From assembly GCA_963760935.1 (NCBI GenBank), contig CAVXFB010000007.1:1-64000 (forward strand): 64,000 bases of DNA. The letters run 5' to 3'. Positions 14,401 to 24,844 of the stretch are shown here, piece by piece. The stretch comes from CAVXFB01 sp963760935. Lineage in GTDB: Bacteria; Planctomycetota; Planctomycetia; Pirellulales; Thermoguttaceae. The position numbers and the translations under genes are program-made. The notes beneath the pieces were generated by a model. It was not told where the DNA came from. It made no database searches and was given only the letters and a program-made list of their open reading frames with translations. Every line of letters starts with the position of its first letter. The first letter of the stretch is position 1.

Positions 14401-17400
14401 TTATTCCTCGTACGCCTTGAGGCCGGAGATTTCGCGGCCGCCGGCGCGTTTCTTCAGGAGTGGCACGAGGTCGGCCATCAGGGCCAGTTCCTTTTCCGTG
14501 CGGGCACGCCAGCCGAGTTCCAGCGTGGCAAATAGTTCGGTGAGTTGATCGCCGTCGAAGATCATGCGGCTGAGGATCGCTGTCGACGAACGTCTGGAGC
14601 GTCGTGGGGCTCCAAGCCGTGCTTTTGAGCAGCGGCGGCAAGTTCGGCGGCGTACTTCTCGTCCTTGAACCGCTGGTAGCCGGCGCGGATGGCGGTCTCG
14701 TCGAGGCCTTCGCCAGCCTTCAGGCCGCGGACGTATTCGGTAATCGTGTCCCGCTCGTCGAGAAACTTGGAATCGGCGGCGATCAGCCCGATAAGCTGCT
14801 CGCGGCTCATCGTCGCCTTGCCAGCCGGCTTGGCCTGGAAGTCGGTGATGAGCTTCATGATGTAGTCGTAGTCGATCACCGCGCTGGCGAAGAGGACGAA
14901 CTCAAAATCGAGCTGATCGACGGCGGTGTCGGTCTTCTCGCCGGGCTTTTCGCGCTGTTCACGGAGCCGCTGGGCCGTTTCGAGGTACTGGCCGCGGAAG
15001 GCGTTCAGGTCGTCCTGGGGCAGGATCGGCCTGGATCGTCTGTTCCTGAGCGGGGGTGAGGTCGGTGTATTGGTCAAGTTGGGTCTGCAGACGCTGCACT
15101 TCCTTGAAGTGCTTGATGAAGGCGGCGCGGGCGTCATCTCCCATGAGATTGGCGACGTCCTCGGGCTTGCCGGTGAGGCCCTGCGACTCCATAAAGCTGT
15201 CGAGCGCGGTCCTGGCGTACTTGAGCTTTTCGATGACGACGGGAGCCTTGTCGACGAGCCATATCTTGCGGGCCTGTTCGACCTTCACGCCGGAGAACAG
15301 CGCGATGGCGTCATCGACCGCCTGCTGCTGGCCGCGGAAGTCGAGGATATTGCCGTAGGGCTTGGTGTCGTTCAACACGCGGTTGGTGCGGCTGAAGGCC
15401 TGGATCAGCGTGTGGTGCTTGAGGGTCTTATCGACATAGAGTGTGTTGAGGTATTTGGAATCAAAGCCGGTCAGCAGCATATCGACGACGATGGTGAGGT
15501 CGAGCTTTTCGCGGCCCTTCTTCGGCAGGTCGGCGTTGGGAAACTGCTGGTCCTTGATACGCTTCTGGACGTCCTGGTAGTAGAGGTCGAACTCCTCGAT
15601 GCGGTGGCTGGTGCCGAATCGCTCGTTGTAGTCGGCGATGATGGCGTCAAGTGCCTTCTTCTTCGCTCCGGGTCGTGTTTGTTGTCTTCCGCTTCCTGGA
15701 CGAGATCGTCCTGCAATTGTTTCACGTCGGCGGCATTCTTGAGACTTGCGCATCGCCCTCCTTTGCGAGTAGTTGCGCCGGCGGGGAGAAGACGGCGGCG
15801 ATGTTGAGCGGGACGAACTCGGGGTCGGCCTGTTGCTTTCTCGGCTAACGCGTCCTTAAAGAGGCCGTAGTATTCGATTGCATCGTCGATCGACGCAGTG
15901 GCGAGCAGCGCGTTGAACTTGCGTCCCCCGGTGGCGGCGTCGTGCTTGGCGAGGATGGCATCGACAATGGCGCGTTTGGCGAGCGTCTCGCCCGGTTTGA
16001 GCGTCCGCACCGTCGGGCTTGTAAGTAGTCGACGTGGAATCGCAGGACGTTGCGGTCTTCGATGGCGTGGGTGATGGTGTAGGCGTGCAGTTCCTTCTGG
16101 AAGAGGTCCTGCGTGGTCTTGAGCGTTTGGACGTCTCCTTCGATGCGCTTGTAGCTGGCGTTCTCTTCGAAGATGGGCGTGCCGGTGAAACCGAAAAGTT
16201 GGGCTTTTGGAAAAAACTCTTTGATGGTCTGGTGATTGTCGCCGAACTGAGAACGGTGGCACTCGTCAAAGATAAAGACCATGCGTTTGTCGCGAAGCGG
16301 TTCGAGGAGGTCCGTATACGTCACCAGGCCCTTCTTTTCCCGGCCCTTGTTTCTCTTACTGTTCTCGTCGAGCGAAAGTCCCAGCTTCTGAATGGTGCAG
16401 ACAATGACCTTGTCGGCGGCGTCGTCGGATAGTAGACGGTCGACGAGGGCTGGGGTGTTGGTGTTTTCTTCGACGCAGCCTTCCTGGAAGCGGTTGAACT
16501 CTTCGCGGGTCTGGCGGTCGAGGTCTTTGCGGTCGACGACGAAGATGCACTTGTCAACGGTGTGGTTGGCTTTGAGAAGCGTGGAAGCCTTGAAGCTGGT
16601 CAGCGTTTTGCCGCTGCCGGTGGTGTGCCAGACGTAGCCGTTGCCGAGATTGTCTTCGATGCACCCAACGATGTGCTTGACGGCATAGATCTGGTACGGC
16701 CGCATCATCAGCAGTTTTTGCTCGCTGGCGACGAGAACCATGTACCGGCTGATCGTCTGGCCGAGCAGACACTTGGCGAGGAAGGCTTCGGCGAAGGCGT
16801 CGAGCCCCCTGACCTTGGAGTTGTCGAGCCGGGCATGCTCGATAGATGGGCAGATAACGCTCATCGGCATTGAAGGCGAAGTGGCGGGCGTTGTTGTTGG
16901 CGAAGTAGTAGGTGCTGTCGCGGTTGGTGACGATGAAGAGTTGCACGAAGCAGAGGATCGTGCGGGTGTAGCCGTTGCCGGGGTCGTTCTTGTATTCGAC
17001 GATCTGCTCGATGGCGCGGCGCGGGTTGATGCCGAGGGTCTTAAGTTCGATCTGGACGGCGGGGATGCCGTTGATGAGCAGAATGACGTCGTAGCGGTGG
17101 TGGCTGTTGTCGGTGTTGATGCGGAGTTGGCTGACGACCTCGAAGCGTGTTTTTGCACCAGTCGTCGATATTGACGAGCGTGTAGTTGAGCGGGGTGCCG
17201 TCGTCGCGGGTGAAGCTGCTTCGGTTGCGGAGCGTGTGGGCGGCGGCGAAGACGTCGGGGGTGACGATTTCATCAAGCAGGCGTTGGAATTCGCCATCCG
17301 TTAGTCGGATGTGGTTGAGCGTTTGGAACTTTTCGCGGAAGTTCTTCTCCAGCGCGGCGCGGTCACGGATATCCGGCGGTATTCGTACTTCAAGCCTTGA

Positions 17401-17444
17401 AGTCTCTCGATGAGCTGTTCTTCAAGTTGGCGTTCTGGAGTCAT
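14401..17444 (-). pseudogene. hsdR: hsdR, type I restriction subunit, multiply frameshifted
   Basis: HsdR is the translocase/nuclease subunit. From ATG 17444 (MTPERQLEEQLIERL) to TAA 14401 the span codes for about 1014 residues, the expected HsdR size, but in at least seven pieces in different frames, with shifts near 17375, 17145, 16870, 16020, 15830-15750, 15030 and 14600. Recognisable parts are the nuclease core (PAVQIELKT), Walker A TTGSGKT, the DECHRSQFG DEAD motif, FTGTP, the second RecA domain (LTGFDSKYLNTLYVDK, QAFSRTNR) and the C-terminal helix (MIFDGDQLTELF). The number of shifts exceeds anywhere else in the window, so true decay is likely, with some read error possible. Confidence 0.85.
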
Positions 17445-17486
17445 ATTTGCGGCCCGCTGTTTTTACGCGACATTCCACTTTTCCCC

Positions 17487-17687
17487 CTATCTCGGCTTGG
17501 CCGGCCTCGCGACGCGTTTGAGGAACTTCTCCAAGTCAGATCGCTTGAACAAGCGATAGGCGTTTGCGGGATTGCGGTGCATGGGGATGTCGCCGCGTTC
17601 CGCCCATTTGCGGAGCGTGTTCTGAGCAACGCCGAGAATCTCCGCCGCTTCAGCCGTGAGGACGTAATCGGTCAGTTTTGTCGCCAT
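17487..17687 (-). CDS. MerR/Xis-type HTH protein upstream of hsdR
   Basis: The 66-residue product MATKLTDYVLTAEAAEILG is one HTH domain of the excisionase/MerR-like HTH_17 type (AAEILGVAQNTLRKWAERGDI, then AYRLFKRSDLEKFL). It lies about 40 bp ahead of hsdR on the same strand. In many type I loci a small regulator at this place controls expression of the restriction genes. Direct support is only the fold and the position. Its N-terminal bases overlap the end of the next upstream small frame. Confidence 0.65.
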   Translation of the reverse strand: MATKLTDYVLTAEAAEILGVAQNTLRKWAERGDIPMHRNPANAYRLFKRSDLEKFLKRVARPAKPR

Positions 17688-17875
17688 TTCGATACTTTTA
17701 TACGGGTGGCCGAAAGTTTATCAAAGTCTGCGAGATTGTGACATCCCCCCGAAGTAACGAAAACCTTTGCAATCGCTTGAGCTTTGCGTAGAACCGTACC
17801 CTTTTCGAGCACGTCGCGCCCGTCTGGGAGAGACACGAGAAGCGTTGCGGTCGCTACATCGAACCGGAATGTCAT
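17672..17875 (-). CDS. Possible small protein upstream of the HTH gene
   Basis: From ATG 17875 the frame reads MTFRFDVATATLLVSLPDGRD and ends KVSKWRQN, about 67 residues. The beta-type opening followed by a helical segment looks like a genuine small domain. Its 3' end overlaps the HTH gene start by 16 bases, as expected for a short operon. The family is unknown and coding status only moderately supported. Confidence 0.35.
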   Translation of the reverse strand: MTFRFDVATATLLVSLPDGRDVLEKGTVLRKAQAIAKVFVTSGGCHNLADFDKLSATRIKVSKWRQN

Positions 17876-17975
17876 GTCATGGTTCCGACCGATGAAAAGG
17901 GCGAGTCGTCGACACGAAGTCCTCTGCCTCGAGACCGGCCCATCCGAACCCGCAAGCGGTTGGCAGCTCGGCATA

Positions 17976-18504
17976 GCTTACACCTCGCGGGAATCATTGA
18001 TCCGTACTTGCTCGTCCGGCAACGCTAGTTCAGTTTCACATTGCCCATATTCCGATGCAATTCAAATGCTAAAGTTTCGCAAAATGGCTTGAAAACAGCA
18101 GGTTTACGTGATCGTATCTTTGGCCGGACGAACGTCTGAGCGGACCGACTTAACCTGAGGGATCAGCCCTAGGATAGCAGAAATGCTGGCGGTAGTGGCT
18201 TGACGGGGACGCCGAAGCTTCCAGAAGACTTTCGCGGTGCATTCCTAGAAGCATGCCCTAACTGTGCGGTACTTAACGGGTTACGGTTGACTTGAAGGAC
18301 ATTTAGGTTGGTGAGTCAGCACTTGCCAGATGAAGCCACCCTGATACTATGGGGCCACGCATCTTAAACAGGGCAGATCTAGGTGACAAATGGCGTCGCC
18401 GCCTAATGGCAGCCAGCGAAACGGTGATTCGAGTGAATCCGTCAGAAATAACTGCGATTTCTGCAAAGATCGACCGGTTTACATAGTCTAATACTCATAG
18501 AATC
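17976..18504. other. Gene-free stretch before the ECF sigma gene
   Basis: No credible gene was seen in about 530 bases separating the minus-strand restriction island from the plus-strand sigma operon. The segment is less GC-rich than its surroundings and should contain the sigma-operon promoter, but I could not identify a specific ECF-type box. It probably marks the right boundary of the mobile region. Confidence 0.5.
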
Positions 18505-19062
18505 ATGGGTGAGCCGCCGAGTGACGAATCCCTGGTAACTGCCTTCACAGAAATGGGCCAAGCAGAGGCTCTGAACGAGTTGCTTTCTCGCCACGTGAAA
18601 GATGTTTGGGCGTTTATCTATCCGATGGTACTCAATGAAGCCGATGCCGACGATCTGACCCAAAAAGTGTTTATCCGAGCAACTCGCGGGATTGCCTCGT
18701 TCCGCGGGCACTCCCAATTCTCAACTTGGCTTTACCAAATTGCGGTGAATGCGGTTCGCGGGTTTCTCCGTGCGCGAAAATATACGCCGGAGGTTCGCGA
18801 CGTTGAGTTGATTGATCGAGTCGACGGTCGAGCTTTTCGGCCCGACCAGTTTGCCATAGCTAACGAGTTGGATGATGAGATGACAGCCGCTATGCATTAC
18901 CTGCCAACAGACCTGCGATCAGCACTCGTGCTGACAACTCTCAATGGACTCGACCCGCGCGAAGCTGCCGACATCGAAGGCTGCTCGACCGCCACGATTT
19001 ACTGGCGGGTTCACAAGGCCAGGAAGCTTCTTCGCAAGCGATTGGTGAAATATCTGCAATGA
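18505..19062 (+). CDS. ECF RNA polymerase sigma factor
   Basis: The 185-residue protein directs RNA polymerase to a limited promoter set. Region 2 is visible in LNELLSRHVKDVWAFIYPM, EADADDLTQKVFIRA and FSTWLYQIAVNAVRGFLR. Region 4 is PTDLRSALVLTTLNGLDPREAADIEGCSTATIYWRVHKARKLLRKRL, with the HTH intact. There is no region 3 or extra C-terminal domain. The gene overlaps the next one by ATGA (19059-19062), the standard arrangement with a cognate anti-sigma factor. The linked genes downstream are therefore likely targets or co-transcribed partners. Confidence 0.92.
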   Translation: MGEPPSDESLVTAFTEMGQAEALNELLSRHVKDVWAFIYPMVLNEADADDLTQKVFIRATRGIASFRGHSQFSTWLYQIAVNAVRGFLRARKYTPEVRDVELIDRVDGRAFRPDQFAIANELDDEMTAAMHYLPTDLRSALVLTTLNGLDPREAADIEGCSTATIYWRVHKARKLLRKRLVKYLQ

Positions 19063-19859
19063 CCGACGATCGGCTAGATAATTTGTTGCGGCTGTGGGCC
19101 TCACGTTATGATCTTGACGAGACTCATGCGCGGAGGCTCGCAAACCAAATCATCGAAGAATTGGGCCGTCCCAGCACACCGGAGGTCGCTGCGCCCGAAG
19201 AGAAACGGCATGTCGTGCCCCGTCGGTGGAAGTTGGCATCTGCCATGGCGGCTGCCGCGGCGCTCTTGCTGGTTGCAACGGTTGCATCCCTTCTTTCTCG
19301 ATGGCCGGGAGCCGCGAACAGCGACGTGGCTGCTGTTCCTCCTGTTGCCTTGATTCGTGAGTCCGAACTCTCGGCCGGCACGCGACTGTTTTGTGAGTCC
19401 GAATGGCTCTTCGGCAACGATTTGCGGTGGATTGCCGAAAGCCGAAATGGTGTTCGTATGGAGATTCGGCACGCTGCTGAAGGGACCATACCCGGGACAG
19501 CTCCGTTGCTAATCCGCATTGTCGTAACAAAAAGGAATGACGGCGGCACTCGGTGGGAGCAAGTGCAGGAAACGGTCGTTCTTACGCGCAATGAGCAACT
19601 CATCGAACTCGCGGAGGATCCAAAGACAGCCAATCGCTTGACTCTGTGGGGATACACGCTGCCTGATGGCAAGATCGCGCTCGATGCAAGCATTCACCTC
19701 TCGGCACCGATCCACGCCGCCATTAATATCACCAATATTCTAGACCCGGGCACGCCGAAGAGGGTCTTTTCGCTGAAGACGGGGGACGGCGAGTATCGGA
19801 TTTACGAAGTAGTCATGCCTCTCACGCAACGTACGGAAGTGACATGTACAAGAACGTGA
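19059..19859 (+). CDS. Putative membrane-anchored anti-sigma factor
   Basis: The 266-residue product begins with a cytoplasmic helical segment (MTDDRLDNLLRLWASRYDL, ARRLANQIIEELG), then a single transmembrane helix (LASAMAAAAALLLVATVASLL, about residues 57-78), then an extracytoplasmic domain of about 185 residues rich in beta strands. That topology is typical of anti-sigma factors that sense the periplasm. There is no HxxxCxxC zinc anti-sigma motif. Its start overlaps the sigma gene, and its end overlaps the next gene by 16 bases, so the set is translationally coupled. Sigma binding is inferred from position and topology only. Confidence 0.6.
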   Translation: MTDDRLDNLLRLWASRYDLDETHARRLANQIIEELGRPSTPEVAAPEEKRHVVPRRWKLASAMAAAAALLLVATVASLLSRWPGAANSDVAAVPPVALIRESELSAGTRLFCESEWLFGNDLRWIAESRNGVRMEIRHAAEGTIPGTAPLLIRIVVTKRNDGGTRWEQVQETVVLTRNEQLIELAEDPKTANRLTLWGYTLPDGKIALDASIHLSAPIHAAINITNILDPGTPKRVFSLKTGDGEYRIYEVVMPLTQRTEVTCTRT

Positions 19860-22800
19860 TTGCCTTAGTTCTCGTGGGATCAGTTTACTCTGCTGCCGAC
19901 GGTGCCGTACCTACGGTGTGCGCCGTGATCAAGGCACAGACCTCTGGCGAAATCTCCACGGGCGTGCAGGAACTTCTTGAACAGCGACTCCTTATGGTCC
20001 CCAGCATCACCATTGTAGAACGGTCCCTCATCGACAAGATACTCGCGGAGTTAGCCCTTTCAACCTCCCAGGGCAAGCTCGAACTCAAGAAGCGTTTGCA
20101 ACTAGGGAAGCTGTTGAAGGCCGACATTCTCGTGTTCCTCTCGGAGGCGAAATGGGATAAGAACACAAGCGTGTCCGTCCGTGTTGTTGAATCAGAGACA
20201 GGTCTTCAGCTCGCCGCGGAAACCTGCCTTTGGGAGAAGGATGATGCCGAAGCAACGTTGACGTCGCTGTTCGGCGCGGTTAGCACCGGCCTAGAGAGAC
20301 ACAGGACCGGGTTTCGCGCCATCGTAGCGGTGCCGCCGTTGGAATGCACCGATCGCAGTCCGAATCAAGCCCATTGGCGAAGACCGTTAGCAACTCTCCT
20401 GCAAGAGCGATTGTTGGCACACAAGGGCATTCTGGTCGTGGAGCTCGACGAAGCACGCGCATTTTCCACGGAGTTCTTCATCGGAAATGAGCCGGCGCGG
20501 GTCAAACACGATCTTCCGTTGTTCTTGCTTGGAAAGTACTCAACCCGCTCAGACGGGGAGAATCTTGTCTTCAGTTTCGAGTTGATTCTGAGCCAAGGCG
20601 ACAAGAAGGTCCTGCATACGACGGAAAAGGATATTCAGCAGACGAGCGTCTTCGAGCACTTTTCTCGCGTAGTTCAAGAGATTGCAGTCCGACTACAAGA
20701 CTCGAATCATGACGCCGTCTCGGTCGACCCTGGGAAGGAGGCCGTATTACTGACAAAGCGTGCCGATCTCTTTCGGAAGTTAGGGGAATACGACGTCGCA
20801 CTGCCTTTGTACGAGGCAGTCCTGCTGATCGACCCCGATAGTTTGAAGGCCCATGTTTTCGCGCTCGCAATCCTCGAATCTCTCACTGATCGAATCTCTT
20901 ATGAGTACACGATGCAAACGTGGATCGGCAAAGAGGCCGGCAACCTTGATCTGTGGGTGGCAGAGCATGGCATTGACCATTTCGAGTATTTGTGTCGAAA
21001 CGCCCCTTTGTCCGTGTCGGTTAAAAATACGTTGAGCAACTTTAGGCGGGGGCTGAGCGTCCTTTGTTACTGGGCCCCAGAAGGCTCGGTCGACCATAAG
21101 ACTCGTGTCATACGATTCCTACGGCGTCGCGAGGTGGCTTGGTTGGCCTTCATCCAGCGACTAAAAGACAAGAAAGCTTTCGATCCCGTTGCGCAGAGTT
21201 ACCTAATCGCGGAATTTGGGTGGCTGGTAGGCGATGCGGTCAGATCGGACCCAGAGGCGGCACTGGCGTCCATGAGGCAATTAATAGATACAGTCCAAGC
21301 TGAAGATCAAGCACAATGGTACCTAATCAATGCGGTCAGCTTCCTAGGTACAGACATGGATGAGGTTGCACCAACGCTGTACGAACACTTCTTGGACGAG
21401 TTAGTCGCATCCGACCGTTTGGATTTGCAGTTGGCAGGAAAAATAGGACGCCTATGCATGCCCGTCGGGAACCCAGAAAGCCAGCAGAAGGCGTTGACGG
21501 AGATACACAAACTGGACGAATGGAAGACATTTAGCGAAAAGGCAAAGAAATACATAGAGCGAGGTGTGGAACTGTGCATGAAGTACCGCATCCACCGCAA
21601 CGGCGGGTTTGCGAACGAAACGAAATCTGTGTTCGTCCCCCATTTCGAAGTTGTCTCTGCGACTCTCGAAAACAGTGGCCCCATGGCGTTGCGCCAAGTC
21701 CGCGATTGGGTGAACTGCGGGAACCTTGGAGACTGCATCGCCACAGACGCCGGTATCTTTCTGCTCGACGGCCACACGGGCCGTCGAATCAGCCAAGTTG
21801 CGGCCTCCCAAATCTGTTGGGATGGCGAGTGGATTTGGGCCGCGACAGAAACGCAGATCTTGGCAGTGGAACCGCAACTAGGAACCACACAGACGTTTGC
21901 ACCTAGCGACTTGGGTTACGAGATTCGTCCAGGTTACCTGTTGTGTCCTGTCAAGCGCGGCGTAATCGCCGTTGTGGGGTATCTTTTCGCGCTGCACCGC
22001 GCGACCCGTTGTTGGGTTTCCCTGCTGGCAATCAGCGATGGAGCTGAAGGCGCCTCGAAACAGGCTCGCCTCATCTACGATGCACGTGAGCAAGCCGATC
22101 CGACAAAAATCTTCGGCGAGAGCTGGTCTCTAAAAGAGGCGTTTGTGCCGATTTGGGCGTTGACGTATCGGCAAAAACCGCCAGACGGGGCACCGCTTCT
22201 GCTCATCGGGAGAGGCGGGTCCAGACGCGTGCAACCGCTGGTGATCAATCTTGAAGATGAACACGTGACCCTCGTGCGCCCACCTTGGCCAGGATTTGGC
22301 GATGTGGAAACGTCCGCCTATGTAGTGCGATATGACGATACATTCTATATTGCTGTAGGACAATCACGAGAACCGAAAGCATGGGCGGGAGTCTTTCAGA
22401 CACACAGTCTCGATATAATTCCCCAGATGTTCGGCAATTTCGGCGTGCGACGTGAGAACCAGTTTTACCTCTTTGATCGCTCATATTTTTATGGTGGGGT
22501 TGTTCACGATAATGTGCTGCACTTGCTAACTCAGTTTTCCGACATGTCGCCACACTGGGTCGCGGTGGATCTCCGCACCCGACAGACCAGTGTGCTGGCT
22601 ACCACACTCCCGCCTGCCTTTTGGGGAGAGCGTGGGCTTCGAGGATCTAGCACTGCATTGCCCACCTTTACCTGGCCGACAGACTATTGCGATTGGAAAG
22701 AACATCGGCTCGTTGAGTCGAGCAAGCAGGGACTGGTGTTCCTCGCCCAAGGCCGCGCATATGCGGTAACACTTCCTGACCGAAACGCGTGGCCACGCTT

Positions 22801-22861
22801 TCCCAAGACGCCCACAAACGAAACGACGTTGTTCAACTGGCCCCCCTCGAAAGACAAGTGA
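19844..22861 (+). CDS. Large secreted CsgG-like/TPR/propeller-like protein
   Basis: The 1005-residue product has a signal peptide (MYKNVIALVLVGSVYSAADG). Residues about 25-170 look CsgG-like (ELLEQRLLMVPSITIVERS, then LGKLLKADILVFLS), and a second related segment follows (WRRPLATLLQERLLAHKGI, LPLFLLGKYSTRSDG). A TPR unit (RADLFRKLGEYDVALPLYEAV) comes next. The C-terminal 380 residues have repeated propeller-like blades (ATDAGIFLLDGHTGRRIS, WIWAATETQILAVEP). CsgG-fold proteins assemble at the outer membrane and help export or scaffold envelope components. The domain order is unusual, and I know of no named family for the whole protein. It is co-transcribed with the sigma pair. Confidence 0.6.
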   Translation: MYKNVIALVLVGSVYSAADGAVPTVCAVIKAQTSGEISTGVQELLEQRLLMVPSITIVERSLIDKILAELALSTSQGKLELKKRLQLGKLLKADILVFLSEAKWDKNTSVSVRVVESETGLQLAAETCLWEKDDAEATLTSLFGAVSTGLERHRTGFRAIVAVPPLECTDRSPNQAHWRRPLATLLQERLLAHKGILVVELDEARAFSTEFFIGNEPARVKHDLPLFLLGKYSTRSDGENLVFSFELILSQGDKKVLHTTEKDIQQTSVFEHFSRVVQEIAVRLQDSNHDAVSVDPGKEAVLLTKRADLFRKLGEYDVALPLYEAVLLIDPDSLKAHVFALAILESLTDRISYEYTMQTWIGKEAGNLDLWVAEHGIDHFEYLCRNAPLSVSVKNTLSNFRRGLSVLCYWAPEGSVDHKTRVIRFLRRREVAWLAFIQRLKDKKAFDPVAQSYLIAEFGWLVGDAVRSDPEAALASMRQLIDTVQAEDQAQWYLINAVSFLGTDMDEVAPTLYEHFLDELVASDRLDLQLAGKIGRLCMPVGNPESQQKALTEIHKLDEWKTFSEKAKKYIERGVELCMKYRIHRNGGFANETKSVFVPHFEVVSATLENSGPMALRQVRDWVNCGNLGDCIATDAGIFLLDGHTGRRISQVAASQICWDGEWIWAATETQILAVEPQLGTTQTFAPSDLGYEIRPGYLLCPVKRGVIAVVGYLFALHRATRCWVSLLAISDGAEGASKQARLIYDAREQADPTKIFGESWSLKEAFVPIWALTYRQKPPDGAPLLLIGRGGSRRVQPLVINLEDEHVTLVRPPWPGFGDVETSAYVVRYDDTFYIAVGQSREPKAWAGVFQTHSLDIIPQMFGNFGVRRENQFYLFDRSYFYGGVVHDNVLHLLTQFSDMSPHWVAVDLRTRQTSVLATTLPPAFWGERGLRGSSTALPTFTWPTDYCDWKEHRLVESSKQGLVFLAQGRAYAVTLPDRNAWPRFPKTPTNETTLFNWPPSKDK

Positions 22862-22865
22862 TGAC

Positions 22866-23870
22866 GTGACTGGTGCCTTTCCACAATTCGGGTTAATTGC
22901 CGTTCTATGGCTGATGACATCTTGCACAGCCGTAGGAGAGACAACACTAGTGATTCGGCAGCGTTGGGCAACAGTATTCGGAGGAGAAGATATCACGTAT
23001 CACGTTGACCTGAGCGGCAACCGCGAGACTGGCCGAAAACTAGCTTGGAGACTGGCAGCCGGTGCTCGTACGATTCAGGTTGGCGAGACGGCGCCGAAAA
23101 GCGGCAACGTCCGGTTGCAAATTCCGGAAGTGAAGGAAGGCGTTGTTGTAGAGCTTAGACTGGAGATTGCCTTGGTTTCGGATGTTGGGGAAGAGCCCGT
23201 TGCGGTCACAACTAGGTACCTTCATGCCTTTCCCCGGAATCCGTTTGCGGAGCGGAAGCGCTGGTTAGAGGAAATTCGTCTGTATGTTTTTGATCCGGGT
23301 CAACGCATCACGAAGGCCTTGAAACGACTGCATGTTCCCTTTAAGGAGGTGGCTCAGGAATCCATGATTCCGGCCATTCCAGACGGCACACTACTGATCG
23401 GTGAAGGCGTCTCTTGGGGCGAGTATGCGTCACTAGTGCCAAATATGCTCGAGGCTGCGGCTCGAGGGGTGGCCGTTTTGTGTCTCGCGCCGTCCAATGG
23501 CAAGATGTGCCTCCCTGTCTCGGCGGGCTCGTCCGTATTTGCGCCGGTAGACATTCGCCTCCGGCGTTCTGATATCGTGCAAGAACTAGACAAACACCTT
23601 GACGTCGAGCAGTGGCGGGACGGCAAACACGTTGTCGTCGAAGGACTCCGAATCACAGGGGATGAAGGCCACGTTATCGCGGTAGTCTGCGACGGAGTCG
23701 AACAGTGGCCATGGTTAGAGCTCCGTTTCCCGAACTCGGGCGCGCGGCTTGTCGTGTGTGGTTTTGGAATTACCCAGGCATGGGAAGCAGGGCCGACGCC
23801 ACGATTCCTGCTATTAAGACTCCTGGAGCACATAACGAAGCGGAATCAACCGCAGGAGAACGATAGATGA
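22866..23870 (+). CDS. Secreted protein of the sigma operon, family unknown
   Basis: The 334-residue product probably starts at GTG 22866, five bases after the previous stop; the nearer ATG runs at once into a stop. A hydrophobic leader (FGLIAVLWLMTSC) suggests export, perhaps as a lipoprotein with Cys in MTSCTA. The first third is beta-rich. The second half (IPDGTLLIGEGVSWGEYASLVPNML, AAARGVAVLCLAPSNGKM, LVVCGFGITQAWEAGPTPRFLLLRLLEH) resembles the glutamine-amidotransferase-like or GxGxxxx Rossmann folds found in planctomycete surface proteins, but without a catalytic triad I can identify. It overlaps the next gene by ATGA. Confidence 0.55.
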   Translation: MTGAFPQFGLIAVLWLMTSCTAVGETTLVIRQRWATVFGGEDITYHVDLSGNRETGRKLAWRLAAGARTIQVGETAPKSGNVRLQIPEVKEGVVVELRLEIALVSDVGEEPVAVTTRYLHAFPRNPFAERKRWLEEIRLYVFDPGQRITKALKRLHVPFKEVAQESMIPAIPDGTLLIGEGVSWGEYASLVPNMLEAAARGVAVLCLAPSNGKMCLPVSAGSSVFAPVDIRLRRSDIVQELDKHLDVEQWRDGKHVVVEGLRITGDEGHVIAVVCDGVEQWPWLELRFPNSGARLVVCGFGITQAWEAGPTPRFLLLRLLEHITKRNQPQENDR

Positions 23871-24814
23871 AAACGTTTCAAAGCCTTGCGGCAACGATCA
23901 GTCTAGCGATGACTTTTCTGCCTTTACGCGCGCACGCGGGGGACCCCGTTCTTTATCCGGCAGCCATATTTGCATTTCAAGAGCGGGGGAAGGGAGTTAA
24001 AGGCGAGGGAGAGAAGGTGGCAGACGTTCTTTTCGCATCGCTCGCTGCGAAGCCGGAAATCTACCTCGTCGATCGGGGCGAGATGCAAAAGATCCTCGAC
24101 GAGCAGTCCCTGAATCTCAGCGGCATGGTGCAATCCAGCCAGGCCACGCGGGTCGGGCAGCTCACCGGTGCAAAGATCCTTGTCACCGGCTCCGTGATAG
24201 AAGTAGAGAACACGATCTACCTGGTAGCTAAGATCATTGGTACGGAAACTAGCGAGGTCAAAGGCGTTTCGGTCAAAGGGCGAATGTCCGACGACCTAGC
24301 CGCCTTGGTCGAAAAATTGGCCGAGAAAGTGGCAGCCACAATCGTGACAGAAGGGGACAAACTCGTCCCCAAACCGCCCCAAGACGCGGATCGGGTCGCG
24401 AGCATCAGGAAGGAACTGGGCAACGCAAAGCGGCCGTCTGTGATGATTTCGGTCCAAGAACGACATGTGGGGCAAGTGGTTATCGATCCCGCGGCGGAGA
24501 CAGAACTTAACCTGCTAGCAAAGGAGACGGATTTCGTGGTCATTGACCCGAAGAGCGGGTCCAAGAAGCAGGCCGCCGTGTTGATCACAGGCGAAGGCTT
24601 CAGTGAATATGGCATCCGGCGCGGTGAGCTGGTGAGCGTGATGGCACGGCTTGAGATTAAGGCAATCGATCGCGCGAGCGGGAAGGTCCTCGCCGCCGAC
24701 AGGCAAACCACTGTGAAGGTTGGTGTCTCGGAACAGATTGCCGGCAAAGCCGCACTGCAGGAAGCAGCGGCAGCCATAGCCGAGCGCCTCCTCCCAAAGC
24801 TCATAGCAAAGTAG
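23867..24814 (+). CDS. CsgG/LpoB-like secreted protein
   Basis: The 315-residue product has a signal peptide (MKTFQSLAATISLAMTFLPLRAHA). The CsgG-type core is clear: VLYPAAIFAFQERGKGV, VADVLFASLAAKPEIYLVDR, EMQKILDEQSLNLSG, and GQLTGAKILVTGSVIEV. CsgG forms an outer-membrane secretion channel for curli; LpoB is an outer-membrane activator of PBP1b. The N-terminal Cys of lipoproteins is not seen, so it may be periplasmic. It shares this fold with the N-terminal part of the large protein two genes upstream, which suggests paired subunits of one envelope assembly. Confidence 0.7.
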   Translation: MKTFQSLAATISLAMTFLPLRAHAGDPVLYPAAIFAFQERGKGVKGEGEKVADVLFASLAAKPEIYLVDRGEMQKILDEQSLNLSGMVQSSQATRVGQLTGAKILVTGSVIEVENTIYLVAKIIGTETSEVKGVSVKGRMSDDLAALVEKLAEKVAATIVTEGDKLVPKPPQDADRVASIRKELGNAKRPSVMISVQERHVGQVVIDPAAETELNLLAKETDFVVIDPKSGSKKQAAVLITGEGFSEYGIRRGELVSVMARLEIKAIDRASGKVLAADRQTTVKVGVSEQIAGKAALQEAAAAIAERLLPKLIAK

Positions 24815-24844
24815 ACGTGGACAACCCGCCATCAAGGTACATAC

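Noticed and set aside
14384..14641. Minus-strand frame over the hsdR C-terminus
   Set aside because: It reads the hsdR end out of frame; the correct frame gives MIFDGDQLTELF to GLKAYEE.
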